A DNA stretch of 64,000 bases, from assembly GCF_030656115.1 (NCBI RefSeq), contig NZ_JAUSOO010000133.1:1-64000 (forward strand), in the 5' to 3' direction. The notes below the pieces were generated by a model. The model searched no databases and was not told where the DNA came from. It was given only the letters and a program-made list of their open reading frames with translations. How positions within the stretch are numbered: the first letter of the stretch is position 1; each line of letters begins with the position of its first letter. Below, in pieces: positions 18,348 to 27,120 of this stretch. This DNA is from Hydrogenophaga sp. Lineage in GTDB: Bacteria > Pseudomonadota > Gammaproteobacteria > Burkholderiales > Burkholderiaceae_C. The position numbers were made by a program, and so were the translations under genes.

Positions 18348-19567
18348 CAGGGCAATTGCATTTGAAGAAATTTGAGGGAAGAGGCCCAAAGCTGGTGTTC
18401 ACTCAAGAATTTTCCATTGCAAGTGAACCTGATGCTGATACGAGCTTTCTCGATACTGCCCGACCCACGCACCGGTCCTGCACAGCGCCATGATCTCAAG
18501 GAGATGATCGTGATGACGCTGAGCGCCGTGCTGTGCGGGGCGGACAACTGGGTAGACGTCGCAGAGTGGGCCAGCGACAACGAAGACTGGCTCAAAAAAT
18601 ACCTTGTCCTGGAGCAGGGAACGCCCTCGCACGACACGTTTGGGCGCGTCTTTCGCTTACTCGACGCAGAGGTTTTTGAGCCATGCTTTCGCTGCTGGAT
18701 ACAAGGCATTGCAGGCCATGTCAAAGGCGTGATTGCCCTGGATGGCAAGACGTTGTGCGGCTCGCGCGATGGCGCCAACACGGCACTGCACATGGTCAGC
18801 GCCTTTGCCACGCAGAGCGGGCTGTGCCTGGGCCAAGAGGGAACGCGGGGCAAAGGCAACGAAATCGTGGGTATCAAGGCGCTGCTGGAGACGCTCGCGC
18901 TCAAGGACTGCACCGTGACGATTGACGCCATAGGCTGCCAGAAGGAAATCGCCGAGAAGATCATCAAGCAAGGCGGGGACTACCTGCTGGCGGTCAAGGC
19001 CAATCAGGGCACGCTCTTTGAGGCGGTGGCGGCGTTCTACGCCGAGGGCCAGAGGCACGGCTTTGGCAGCCTGGCGCCAAGCCGGTTCGAGACACTGGAA
19101 AAAGACCACGGGCGCATTGAGACGCGGCGCCATGTGTGGGTGAGCAAGCTCGACTGGATGGAGCCATCGCTGCGCGGGGAGTGGAAAAACCTAGCAGGTG
19201 TGGGCATGGTCGAGCGCCAGCGCGAGATCAAGGGCCAGGTGTCGGTGGAGCGCACGTTCTACATGGGCTCCAAAGGCATTTCATCGGCCCAGGCGCTGGC
19301 CGAGGCAGCCAGAGGGCACTGGGGGATTGAAAACCGCCTGCACTGGGTGCTCGATGTCACGTTTCGCGAGGATGAATGCAGGGTGCGCACCGGGCATGCG
19401 CCGCGCAATCTCTCGACGATCAGAAAGTTCGCCCTGACGCTGCTGCGCCAGGACCAGCAGTACCCCAAACGCAGTTTGCGCAGCCGCCGAAAAACCGCTG
19501 ACCGCCTCACGGAGCACAGAGAATCACTCTTGGGCCTTCAGGCTCGGGCGTAAATGCAATTGCCCTG
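18348..19567 (+). mobile_element. Complete ISAs1-family insertion sequence (1220 bp)
   Basis: Bounded by perfect 16-bp terminal inverted repeats, CAGGGCAATTGCATTT on the left and AAATGCAATTGCCCTG on the right, and containing one intact transposase. It is flanked by ATCTGGTGTG on the left and ATCTGGTGT on the right, in agreement with the 8-10 bp duplications of this family. The element appears intact and may be recent. Confidence 0.93.
18432..19553 (+). CDS. ISAs1-family transposase
   Basis: DDE transposase of 373 residues. Family signatures include ILPDPRTGPAQRHDL near the N-terminus, ALDGKTLCGSRD (first catalytic Asp), VTIDAIGCQKEIAEKI (second Asp) and GHWGIENRLHWVLDVTFRED (catalytic Glu). 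The frame is intact. The start is not certain: ATG at 18432 is chosen, and upstream GTG or TTG codons would add a few residues. It fills nearly the whole element and runs in the same direction as lysC. Confidence 0.93.
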   Translation: MLIRAFSILPDPRTGPAQRHDLKEMIVMTLSAVLCGADNWVDVAEWASDNEDWLKKYLVLEQGTPSHDTFGRVFRLLDAEVFEPCFRCWIQGIAGHVKGVIALDGKTLCGSRDGANTALHMVSAFATQSGLCLGQEGTRGKGNEIVGIKALLETLALKDCTVTIDAIGCQKEIAEKIIKQGGDYLLAVKANQGTLFEAVAAFYAEGQRHGFGSLAPSRFETLEKDHGRIETRRHVWVSKLDWMEPSLRGEWKNLAGVGMVERQREIKGQVSVERTFYMGSKGISSAQALAEAARGHWGIENRLHWVLDVTFREDECRVRTGHAPRNLSTIRKFALTLLRQDQQYPKRSLRSRRKTADRLTEHRESLLGLQARA

Positions 19568-19576
19568 ATCTGGTGT
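19568..19576. repeat. Target-site copy 2 (ATCTGGTGT), shared by both insertion sequences
   Basis: The only 9 bases between the two elements. They serve as right flank of the first and left flank of the second. Confidence 0.9.
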
Positions 19577-20997
19577 CAGCAATTCTCAATATGGCCGAAC
19601 GGGAGCAAACTGAGGGTGTAGAGACTTCAGGCGGAGGCTGTGATGGCTGCAATGGTGAAGGGCAAGACGCTGGACTTTGCGCAAGTGATGCACCGGGTAC
19701 GCGAGGTGCTGGAGCAGTTGCCCGATGCTCGCCGAGGCAAGAACCGGCACTACCGCATGACCGATGCGGGGGTGAGCGCGTTCTCGGTGTTCTTCATGCA
19801 GTGCGCCTCATTCCTGGAGTACCAGCGGCGCATGCAGCAAGAGCAGGGGCGCAACAACGTGCAGTCGATGTTCGGTGCGCATGATATCCCCAGCGACAAC
19901 CAGATCCGCAACCTGCTCGACACGGTCAAGCCGCAGGCGCTGGAGCCGCTGTACGACGCACTGCTCGAAGGGCTGATGAACGAAGGCGTGATCGAGCGCT
20001 ACCGGACCTTGCAGGGCAAGGTGTTGCTGGCCCTGGACGGGGTGACGTATTTTTCGTCCACGACGCTGCACTGCGCGCAGTGTTCGCAGCGCCGCCATGC
20101 GGGACGCACCCTGTACAGCCACAGTGCGCTCACACCCGTGCTGGTGCAGCCGGGCCAAGACAAGGTGGTGGCCCTGGCACCGGAATTCGTCACACCGCAA
20201 GACGGCAGCGCCAAGCAGGACTGTGAACTCAACGCGGCGCGGCGCTGGTTGCAGCGCCACGGCTCGCGCTGTGCTGAATTTGGCACGGTGGTGCTGGGAG
20301 ATGACCTGTACTGCCATGAGCCGTTTTGCCAGGCGTTGCGCGCGCAGGGGCTGGACTTCGTGCTGGTGTGCAAGCCTGAATCGCACCCGACGACCTACGA
20401 GTGGCTGCAGATGCTCGAGCGCCGCGGCGATGTGCACAGCATGACCGTGCGCCGGGGCACCCCCCGCAAGGTCTATATCGACTGCTACCGCTGGGCGCAC
20501 GCGCTGCCCCTGCGCGACGCCGACGGTGCTCTGACGGTGGACTGGTGCGAGCTGACCACCACCAACGAGGCGGGCAAGGTCCTGTACCGCAACAGCTTCG
20601 CCAGCTCCCTGCCCGTGGGTGCCCAGACGGTGCGCGAGATCGTCGCAGCCGGGCGTGCGCGCTGGAAGATCGAGAACGAGAACAACACGCTCAAGACCAA
20701 GGGCTACCGTTTCGAGCACAACTTCGGTCACGGCAAGCAGCATCTGAGCGCCACGCTGGCCAGCCTGATCGTGCTGGCCTACCTGCTGCACACCGTGCTG
20801 GACTGGCTCGATGAGCGCTTTGCGCACCTGCGCGAACTCATCGCCTGTCGTCAGCGCGTGTTCGACGACATGCGTGCGCTCGCCACCTACTGCCACTTCC
20901 CCAACTGGTCCGCCATGATCGCATTCATGATCCAGGGCCTGACAGACGGACCGCAGCCTGTGCCAGCGCCTCCTTGAACACAAATTGAGAATTGCTG
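19577..20997 (+). mobile_element. Complete ISNCY-like insertion sequence (1421 bp)
   Basis: Terminal inverted repeats CAGCAATTCTCAAT (19577-19590) and its complement ending ATTGAGAATTGCTG at 20997 enclose one intact transposase. It is flanked by ATCTGGTGT on both sides, a 9-bp duplication. It is unrelated to the first element yet uses the identical target. The right end lies about 41 bases upstream of the presumed tRNA-Ser -10 box. Confidence 0.9.
19643..20977 (+). CDS. DDE transposase, ISNCY-like family
   Basis: A 444-residue transposase with intact frame. Candidate catalytic positions are Asp in LLALDGVTYFSS, Asp in VLGDDLYCHEPF and Glu in RARWKIENENNTLKTKGY. The last motif (WxIENENN, then a G-Y-x-F-E-H-N-F-G-H-G segment) resembles ISNCY/ISDol1-group proteins more than IS4 or ISAs1, but I cannot place it with certainty. 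ATG 19643 follows GGAGG by five bases; a GTG directly before it is less well spaced. Confidence 0.85.
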   Translation: MAAMVKGKTLDFAQVMHRVREVLEQLPDARRGKNRHYRMTDAGVSAFSVFFMQCASFLEYQRRMQQEQGRNNVQSMFGAHDIPSDNQIRNLLDTVKPQALEPLYDALLEGLMNEGVIERYRTLQGKVLLALDGVTYFSSTTLHCAQCSQRRHAGRTLYSHSALTPVLVQPGQDKVVALAPEFVTPQDGSAKQDCELNAARRWLQRHGSRCAEFGTVVLGDDLYCHEPFCQALRAQGLDFVLVCKPESHPTTYEWLQMLERRGDVHSMTVRRGTPRKVYIDCYRWAHALPLRDADGALTVDWCELTTTNEAGKVLYRNSFASSLPVGAQTVREIVAAGRARWKIENENNTLKTKGYRFEHNFGHGKQHLSATLASLIVLAYLLHTVLDWLDERFAHLRELIACRQRVFDDMRALATYCHFPNWSAMIAFMIQGLTDGPQPVPAPP

Positions 20998-21006
20998 ATC
21001 TGGTGT
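20998..21006. repeat. Target-site copy 3 (ATCTGGTGT)
   Basis: Right flank of the second element. It is followed by G, so it restores the full 10-base site seen at 18338-18347. Confidence 0.9.
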
Positions 21007-21053
21007 GCAGTTGGTGCTGAAATGGCTGCAAACTGAGGCATAATACGAGCTTC

Positions 21054-21146
21054 GGAGCGATGACCGAGTGGCCGAAGGTGCTCCCCTGCTAAGGGAGTAT
21101 GGGGTGTAGAGCCTCATCGAGGGTTCGAATCCCTCTCGCTCCGCCA
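21054..21146 (+). tRNA. tRNA-Ser (anticodon GCU)
   Basis: A 93-base class II tRNA. The acceptor stem GGAGCGA pairs with TCGCTCC, the anticodon GCT is at 21088-21090 within CCCTGCTAAGGG, there is a long variable arm, the T-arm contains GGTTCGAATCC, and CCA is encoded. It decodes AGC/AGU. A plausible -10 (CATAAT, 21039-21044) lies upstream, but the -35 is poor. An intrinsic terminator follows immediately. Confidence 0.97.
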
Positions 21147-21150
21147 AGTC

Positions 21151-21185
21151 AAACCCGCAATTCTCAAGAATTGCGGGTTTTTTGG
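21151..21185 (+). terminator. Intrinsic terminator of tRNA-Ser
   Basis: AAACCCGCAATTCT pairs with AGAATTGCGGGTTT around a short CA loop and is followed by a T-rich run. It sits five bases past the tRNA CCA. Confidence 0.92.
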
Positions 21186-21203
21186 TTTTTACTCCTGTGC
21201 AAC

Positions 21204-22502
21204 TCAGATAGTTTGTTGGTCGCTGATGCCAGTGACACGCTGACCGCAAGGCAATGTTTGCGTGAGCAACTCGGCGTCTGTCTGCGTTGCCCAAACCACC
21301 CTGTTGCGTCCTTCAGCTTTGGCCCTGTACAGCGCCTTGTCGGCCATGTCCAGCAACGTCTCCAGGCTACCCTGGTCTCCAGGGGGTAAGCTGACACCAC
21401 CAATGCTCACCGTCACGGACAGACCGGGCACACTGCTTTCCGTGTTGGCCAGTGCTGCGTTCTCCCCGCACATGGGATTGGCTGCAATCAGCCGCCGCAG
21501 TTTCTCAGCCAGGCGGCGGCCTGCCTCGGCCCCTTCTTGCGGCAGCAGCACCACAAACTCTTCCCCGCCAAGTCGCCCGACTACGTCGGTGCGACGCACG
21601 GCGCCCTGCATCAGGCCTGTGACATGGCGCAGCATGGCGTCACCAGCCAGATGCCCCCATTGGTCGTTCACCTGCTTGAAATGGTCCAGGTCCAGCACCA
21701 GCAGCGACAGCGAAGTGTGCTCGCGCTGCGCACGGGCCAGTTCCACCAACGCCCGGTCCCAAAGTGCACGTCGGTTGAGAAGGCCCGTCAGTGCATCTGT
21801 GGAAGCCAAAGTCTCTAGCTGCACCTGGTTGCGTGCTAGCCGGCGGTTGGTTTCGGCTAAAGCGCGCTGCAGCAGCTCGGTTTGGACAAAACGCCGCCAC
21901 AGCAGCACCGATACCAAAAACGACAAAAGACTTGCACTTGCCGCGTTTACGCGTGCATTGGCCAGCGTATCAGGCCCACTGCTCACAGAGCCGAGCCCCC
22001 ACGCCATCCATGCCCAAGCGGCTGCATACAGTACGGCTGCATGCGACGGGCGCAGCAGCAGCAAGATGGCCATTGCGGCGCATGCGTTGGCATATGCACT
22101 GATTGCGCTCCCCACCGCTTGATCCACCCAAGTCAGGTGGATGGCCCAGACCAGTACCGCACAAGCGGTCAGTTCGGGCAGCGCCCGAGCTAACGTCGAT
22201 GGCCGTAACTGCTGCCGCGCTCGTTGTGCCACTGCCCACACGCCCACCATTGGCAGCACCATCAACGCATGGGCCCAAGCCACCTCATGCGCCCAGCCCG
22301 TGCGTACAGGGTAGTCCGCTTCGTACCAGAACCCAAAGTACGCCAAGTGACCCAAATTGAGCAGCACCATCAGCCAGCTGGCTTTGGCCAGGTGGTCTAA
22401 ATTGATACGCAACGCTGCGTCAGCGACCGTTGCCGACTCACGCTGCCACCGAGCGATGGTGGTGCTAAGCGTGGTGTGTTCAGACTCCGGTAAGGCGGCC
22501 AT
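21204..22502 (-). CDS. Membrane-bound diguanylate cyclase (GGDEF)
   Basis: Predicted to make the second messenger c-di-GMP from two GTP. The 432-residue protein has about five or six hydrophobic helices in the first 200 residues (a MASE-like sensor region), a short coiled-coil linker, and a complete GGDEF domain. The active site reads RLGGEEFVVLLP, and an upstream DLDHFKQVNDQWGH segment is present. There is no EAL domain. ATG 22502 is preferred over a TTG 18 bases upstream, although neither has a clear ribosome site. It converges on the tRNA-Ser terminator. Confidence 0.93.
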   Translation of the reverse strand: MAALPESEHTTLSTTIARWQRESATVADAALRINLDHLAKASWLMVLLNLGHLAYFGFWYEADYPVRTGWAHEVAWAHALMVLPMVGVWAVAQRARQQLRPSTLARALPELTACAVLVWAIHLTWVDQAVGSAISAYANACAAMAILLLLRPSHAAVLYAAAWAWMAWGLGSVSSGPDTLANARVNAASASLLSFLVSVLLWRRFVQTELLQRALAETNRRLARNQVQLETLASTDALTGLLNRRALWDRALVELARAQREHTSLSLLVLDLDHFKQVNDQWGHLAGDAMLRHVTGLMQGAVRRTDVVGRLGGEEFVVLLPQEGAEAGRRLAEKLRRLIAANPMCGENAALANTESSVPGLSVTVSIGGVSLPPGDQGSLETLLDMADKALYRAKAEGRNRVVWATQTDAELLTQTLPCGQRVTGISDQQTI

Positions 22503-22817
22503 ACAGGTATTCAAGAGCAAAGAATGTCAACCACATTCGGCGAAAGATAGCATGGACCCAATGCGGTGAAATCATTCTCATTAACAAATTGCTTGATCCC
22601 AGAATAGCCAAATTCCATAGGGAAACATAGGACTTGCGGCCTTGATGCAAGGCTACGGGGCTGGTCGCGCATTGACAGCGTTTTGGGATGATGGTCTTGC
22701 ACGGCGTGTATCACGCACGTGTGCGATGGCCGCGGGGAGTCCGGTATCAAACGTTATGACCCGAGCCACATGGACGTGGTTGGCGCTGAAAAAAGGGGTC
22801 ATGAAAACGCCGCGCAT
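22503..22817. other. Intergenic region between two divergent genes
   Basis: About 315 bases without a convincing gene. A 70-codon open frame at 22642-22854 has no recognisable features or ribosome site. The region should hold the promoters of the diguanylate cyclase (minus) and the acyltransferase (plus). Confidence 0.5.
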
Positions 22818-22835
22818 TTGCCATGAGTGTGTCAT
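22818..22835 (+). promoter_or_regulatory. Candidate Pho box upstream of the GNAT gene
   Basis: TTGCCAT-GAGT-GTGTCAT fits the two-repeat, 11-base-period layout of a PhoB site (CTGTCAT-N4-CTGTCAT), with 5/7 and 6/7 matches. An AT-rich stretch (CAACAATAAA) about 10 bases downstream could be the -10. It is weaker than the site before ppk. Confidence 0.4.
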
Positions 22836-22895
22836 GGAAGCCATTCAACAATAAAGGCTGTAATCACTTGGTGATTGACCAAAGGAGCATTTCCG

Positions 22896-23756
22896 ATGAA
22901 AGAATTACCCACGCCTACACTTGATTTATCGCACGTGTCGACTTTGCGGAGCCTGTGCCAGCCCCTGCGCACTGACTTCAAGCCCCAACCCCTGATGGTC
23001 ACACCTGCCGCTGTTCAGTCCGGTATCGAGGTCTCCTGGGCGCAGCATCAGGATGAAGTCCGTGAAGCTCAGAAGCTGCGCTACAGCGTGTTTGCGGGTG
23101 AAATGGGTGCGAAGTTGTCCAATGTACTGCCTGGGCACGATGTGGATCTGTTTGACGATTTTTGCGAACATCTGCTGGTTCGTGAAGCACTCACCCGCCA
23201 GGTGATTGGTACATACCGTGTGCTTACACCTGTCCAAGCCAAGCGCGTGGGCAGTACTTACAGCGACACGGAATTTGACTTGACCCGTCTGCGCAATGTG
23301 CGCGAGCGCATGGTGGAGTTGGGTCGCAGCTGCGTGCACCGTGACCACCGCCACGGTGGCGTGATCATGGCGCTGTGGGGTGCCTTGGCGGCCTTCATGG
23401 TGCGCAACCAGCTCGACACCATGATCGGCTGCGCCAGTATTCCCATGCAGCACGAAGGCCCGCACGGTATGGTGGGTGGTGGTCATGCTGCGGCCAGCAT
23501 TTGGCGCCAGCTTAAGGTCAGCCACCTTGCACCCATCGACTACCACGTTCGCCCGCGTTTGCCCCTGCCCATTGATCGGCTGGACGGTACGCTGGATGTG
23601 GAGCCTCCCGCACTGATCAAGGGCTACCTGCGCTTGGGTGCCAAGGTCATGGGCCCACCCGCTTGGGACCCAGACTTCAACGCCGCCGACATTCCCATGA
23701 TCATGCGTATTTCGGATTTGCCCATCCGATACCGTAAACACTTCTTGGGTGTCTGA
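22896..23756 (+). CDS. GNAT-family acyltransferase (OlsB-like, Acetyltransf_5)
   Basis: A 286-residue cytoplasmic acyltransferase. The segment EAQKLRYSVFAGEMGAKL and the following LVREALTRQVIGTYRVLTP are characteristic of the OlsB/'putative hemolysin' GNAT branch, whose best-known member N-acylates ornithine in ornithine-lipid synthesis. ATG 22896 has AAGGAG about seven bases upstream. A glycosyltransferase follows 73 bases on, and ppk after that. Lipid modification under phosphate limitation is a reasonable hypothesis; the actual substrate is unproven and no olsA-like partner is in view. Confidence 0.8.
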   Translation: MKELPTPTLDLSHVSTLRSLCQPLRTDFKPQPLMVTPAAVQSGIEVSWAQHQDEVREAQKLRYSVFAGEMGAKLSNVLPGHDVDLFDDFCEHLLVREALTRQVIGTYRVLTPVQAKRVGSTYSDTEFDLTRLRNVRERMVELGRSCVHRDHRHGGVIMALWGALAAFMVRNQLDTMIGCASIPMQHEGPHGMVGGGHAAASIWRQLKVSHLAPIDYHVRPRLPLPIDRLDGTLDVEPPALIKGYLRLGAKVMGPPAWDPDFNAADIPMIMRISDLPIRYRKHFLGV

Positions 23757-23829
23757 TTCGGGCAGTTGTGCATCCCGCGCTGATAAGTGCTGGATGCAGG
23801 GCGCACCAGTGCCAGAAAGGGAGACAAAA

Positions 23830-24954
23830 ATGAAAATTCTGTTGATTACCGACGCCTGGAAACCGCAAGCCAACAGTGTGGTGACCACCTTGATGGAGTT
23901 GGTCCGGGAACTGCAGGCTCAGGGGCATGAAATTGTGGTGGTCCATCCCGGGCAATTCCGCACGTGGCCTTGCCCGGGTGTGGCTGGCCTCGGTCTGGCC
24001 TTGTTTGTGGGCCACAGACTCGGCCGTATGATGGATATTGCTCAGGCCGATGCCATTCACATTGCTACCGAAGGTCCTTTGGGTTGGGCCGCCAGGCGCC
24101 ACTGCCTGCAAGGCCATCTACCTTTCACCACCGCCTTTCACACCAAATTTCCCGATATTTTGCGCACCACGCTGGGCATTCCCCTATCGTGGAGTTACGC
24201 GCTGTTGCGTCGCTTCCACCGCCCCAGCAGTGCGGTGATGGTGCCTACTGTGGGGGTACTGCAGATGTTGCAAGGCAAAGGTTTTCACAATCTGAACGAA
24301 TGGACCCATGGCGTGGACACGCGCCTGTTTGCCTTTGCGCGAGAGGCATCTGAATACCCTTCTTTGGGGCACTTGGCCCGGCCGGTAAGCTTGTGCGTCG
24401 GGCGGGTGGCTGCAGAGAAAAATATTGAAGCCTTTCTGGATATGGATGTGCCCGGCAGCAAAGTGGTCTGCGGTTCGGGTCCCCTGGAGGTCACGTTGCG
24501 CGAGCGTTATCCCAACGTGCATTGGATGGGTGTAGTGCCCCGACACGAACTGGCCCATGTGTACGCTGCAGCCGATGTGCTGGTGTTTCCCAGTCGCTGT
24601 GAAACTTTTGGCCTGGTGATGTTAGAGGCCATGGCCAGCGGTCTGCCTGTGGCTGCGTACCCGGTGGACGGCCCCTTGCAGGTGGTGGGCAACAGCGCAG
24701 GCGGGGCACTGAGGGAAGACCTGCACGAAGCCTGGTCAGCGGCAGTCAAGATACCCCGGGAGCAGGCAAGGGCTCGTGCCGTGGTGTTTGGCTGGCGCTC
24801 TGCTGCCGAGCGATTTGTCTCGTTGTTGGCTGCAGTGCCGCACCGGGCGCAGACACTGCAGCGCTTTCGCCCCAACTTCGACACCGCAACCGCATCCGGA
24901 AGGGCGGTACAACATGCAAAACTGTCACACCAATGTCACCATACCGTTGAATAA
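23830..24954 (+). CDS. Glycosyltransferase family 4 (GT-B fold)
   Basis: A 374-residue retaining glycosyltransferase. The N-terminus KILLITDAWKPQANSVVTT, the VDTRLFAF motif after the first Rossmann domain and PSRCETFGLVMLEAMASG (E-x7-E nucleotide-sugar motif) resemble the SQD2/MgtA-like glycolipid and mannosyltransferase group. AGGGAG lies before the ATG. With the upstream OlsB-like protein it may form non-phosphorus membrane lipids (inference). Its last codons contain the Pho box for ppk. Confidence 0.87.
   Translation: MKILLITDAWKPQANSVVTTLMELVRELQAQGHEIVVVHPGQFRTWPCPGVAGLGLALFVGHRLGRMMDIAQADAIHIATEGPLGWAARRHCLQGHLPFTTAFHTKFPDILRTTLGIPLSWSYALLRRFHRPSSAVMVPTVGVLQMLQGKGFHNLNEWTHGVDTRLFAFAREASEYPSLGHLARPVSLCVGRVAAEKNIEAFLDMDVPGSKVVCGSGPLEVTLRERYPNVHWMGVVPRHELAHVYAAADVLVFPSRCETFGLVMLEAMASGLPVAAYPVDGPLQVVGNSAGGALREDLHEAWSAAVKIPREQARARAVVFGWRSAAERFVSLLAAVPHRAQTLQRFRPNFDTATASGRAVQHAKLSHQCHHTVE
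24922..24939 (+). promoter_or_regulatory. Pho box of the ppk promoter
   Basis: CTGTCAC-ACCA-ATGTCAC is a good match to the PhoB consensus CTGTCAT-N4-CTGTCAT, with correct 11-base repeat spacing. An AATAAT-type -10 lies about 11 bases downstream (near 24949-24955), the canonical geometry for a PhoB-activated promoter. It lies inside the 3' end of the glycosyltransferase gene, about 85 bases before ppk. Confidence 0.72.
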
Positions 24955-25023
24955 TCGTCAAATAGACGCGCTGGTGCTGCCTGTCGGAGGGATGGACCGC
25001 AGCCGCGCTATTCGATAGGAATC

Positions 25024-27102
25024 ATGAGCGCCAACAGCCACCACAACCGCCTGCATTTTCTGGATCGCGATCACAGTATCCTGGCCTTCAATGAACGGGT
25101 TATGGACTGGGCGCGCCGCGCCGATGTGCCACTGCTGGAACGCCTTCGTTACCTGAGCATCGTCTCCAGCAACCTCGATGAATTCTTTGAAGTGCGCATG
25201 GCACCGCATCTGGCCGCTCGCAAAGCCAACGAGCAGCGTGGCTTGTATACCGTTGAATCACACGATCGGGTGTCGACCAAGGTGCATGCGCTGGTGGCAC
25301 AGCAGTACGCCATCTACAACGACGAACTGTTGCCTTTGCTTGAAAAAAAAGGCATCAAGCTGGTGGCGCACGGTGAGCGTAACCCGCGCCAGCGCCGTTG
25401 GGTGAAAGAATTTTTTGTTCGCGAAGTGCAACCGTTGCTCATGCCGGTGGGTCTTGATCCTGCGCACCCGTTTCCTCAGGTGGCGAACAAGTCGCTCAAT
25501 TTCATCGTGCGTCTCAATGGTAAAGATGCTTTTGGGCGCGAAAACGAAATCGCCATCGTCAAGGTGCCGCGTATTTTGCCGCGCTTTTTCCGGATGCCGC
25601 CTATCAAAGGCTCCAAGCAGACACACTTTGTCTCCATTTCCAGTCTGATCCGTTCTCACCTAGCCGACCTGTTTCCGGGGCGCCAGGTCACCGAGTTTTC
25701 CCAGTTCCGCGTCACACGCCATTCCGATCTGGCGGTGGACGAGGAGGAGGTGAAAAATCTGCGCACCGCCTTGCGCAAAGGGCTGCAGCAGCGCCACTAC
25801 GGTGAGGCCTTGCGGCTGGAAGTCTCGGCTGGGTGCTCCGAATTCTTGGCCAATTTTTTGCAGGCTCAATTTGCGCTGCCCACTGAAGCGCTGTACCGGG
25901 TGCCTGGACCCGTGAACTTGGTGCGGCTGAACCAGTTGATTGACCAGGTAGATGCGCCTGCCCTGCGGTTTGAAAGTTTCCAGGGTGGTTGGCCGGTGCA
26001 GCTCACGCCGGGTCAGTCGTATTTTGAACGCTTGCAGCAGGGTGATGTACTGATTCACCAGCCCTATGAAAGCTTTGATGCGGTGTTGGCCTTTCTGCGC
26101 GAAGCGGTGGAAGACCCAAATGTGTTGGCCATCAAGCAAACTATTTACCGCACCGGTGCCAAGTCCGAGTTGATGAATCTGCTGCGTGAAGCCGTGCGAC
26201 GCGGCAAAGAGGTGACGGCAGTGGTTGAACTCAAGGCGCGCTTTGATGAAGAGGCCAACATCAATTACGCTGAACGCTTGGAATCTGTGGGTGCACAGGT
26301 GGTGTACGGCGTGGTAGGGCTGAAAACCCATGCCAAGATGCTGCTGGTGACTCGGCGCGAAGAAGGTCGGTTACGCCGTTACGGCCACATATCAACGGGT
26401 AACTACAACCCCGGGACTGCGCGGCTGTACACGGACGTTAGTTATCTGACCGCCGACGATGCCCTCACCGCAGATCTGGAACAGATATTTCTGCACCTGG
26501 CCAGCCAGAACAGGCTGCCCAAACTCAACAAAGCGCTGATTGCTCCATTTCATCTTCACAAGTCCATGCTAGAAAAAGTGGAGGCGGCGGGTGCGGCTGC
26601 GCGCGAGGGCAAAGATGCTCGTGTTGTGCTGAAAATGAACGCGCTTACCGACGAGCCCTTGGCGCGTGCACTGGCGCACGCCTCGCAGCAGGGCGTCAAA
26701 ATTGATCTCATCGTGCGCGGTGCCTGTATCTTGCCGGCACAAGTGCCGGGCGTCACCGACAACGTGCGGATCCGTTCGGTGATCGGGCGCTTGCTGGAGC
26801 ATTCACGGGTGTGTTATTTCCGTGTTGATGAGGCAGAGGAGTTGTGGCTTTCAAGCGCCGACTGGATGAACCGCAACATGCTGCGTCGGGTGGAGTTGGC
26901 CTGGCAGGTGACAGACCCAGCGCTGCGCCACCGCATCATGGATGAGTGCATCAACACCTATCTGCACGACACGAAAGACGCATGGCTGCTTCAGCCTGAC
27001 GGATCGTATGTGCCCGCAGGCCTGACTGGTACAGGCAAGTCTCGGGCTGTGATGCACTCGGCACAGGCCACACTGATGGCGCGCTATGGCAGCAAAGGCT
27101 AA
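25024..27102 (+). CDS. ppk1: Polyphosphate kinase 1
   Basis: Reversibly polymerises the gamma-phosphate of ATP into polyphosphate at the inner face of the membrane. The 692 residues match PPK1. The N-terminal motif FLDRDHSILAFNERVMDWA, the autophosphorylated-His segment GLKTHAKMLLV and the C-terminal WLSSADWMNRNM are all present. AGGA lies before the ATG. A Pho box about 85 bases upstream suggests induction under phosphate starvation. sixA follows after 18 bases, in the same transcript. Confidence 0.97.
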   Translation: MSANSHHNRLHFLDRDHSILAFNERVMDWARRADVPLLERLRYLSIVSSNLDEFFEVRMAPHLAARKANEQRGLYTVESHDRVSTKVHALVAQQYAIYNDELLPLLEKKGIKLVAHGERNPRQRRWVKEFFVREVQPLLMPVGLDPAHPFPQVANKSLNFIVRLNGKDAFGRENEIAIVKVPRILPRFFRMPPIKGSKQTHFVSISSLIRSHLADLFPGRQVTEFSQFRVTRHSDLAVDEEEVKNLRTALRKGLQQRHYGEALRLEVSAGCSEFLANFLQAQFALPTEALYRVPGPVNLVRLNQLIDQVDAPALRFESFQGGWPVQLTPGQSYFERLQQGDVLIHQPYESFDAVLAFLREAVEDPNVLAIKQTIYRTGAKSELMNLLREAVRRGKEVTAVVELKARFDEEANINYAERLESVGAQVVYGVVGLKTHAKMLLVTRREEGRLRRYGHISTGNYNPGTARLYTDVSYLTADDALTADLEQIFLHLASQNRLPKLNKALIAPFHLHKSMLEKVEAAGAAAREGKDARVVLKMNALTDEPLARALAHASQQGVKIDLIVRGACILPAQVPGVTDNVRIRSVIGRLLEHSRVCYFRVDEAEELWLSSADWMNRNMLRRVELAWQVTDPALRHRIMDECINTYLHDTKDAWLLQPDGSYVPAGLTGTGKSRAVMHSAQATLMARYGSKG

Positions 27103-27120
27103 GCACATCCGGGGTAATGC

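Noticed and set aside
22610..22665. Possible c-di-GMP-I (GEMM) riboswitch core beside the GGDEF gene
   Set aside because: GATGCAAGGCTACGGGG resembles the GACGCAAAGC...GGG core, but the required GGCAAACC strand is imperfect and the distal GUAGCGGGGUUACC part is missing.
22642..22854. 70-codon open frame before the GNAT gene
   Set aside because: No ribosome site or domain; overlaps the proposed Pho box.
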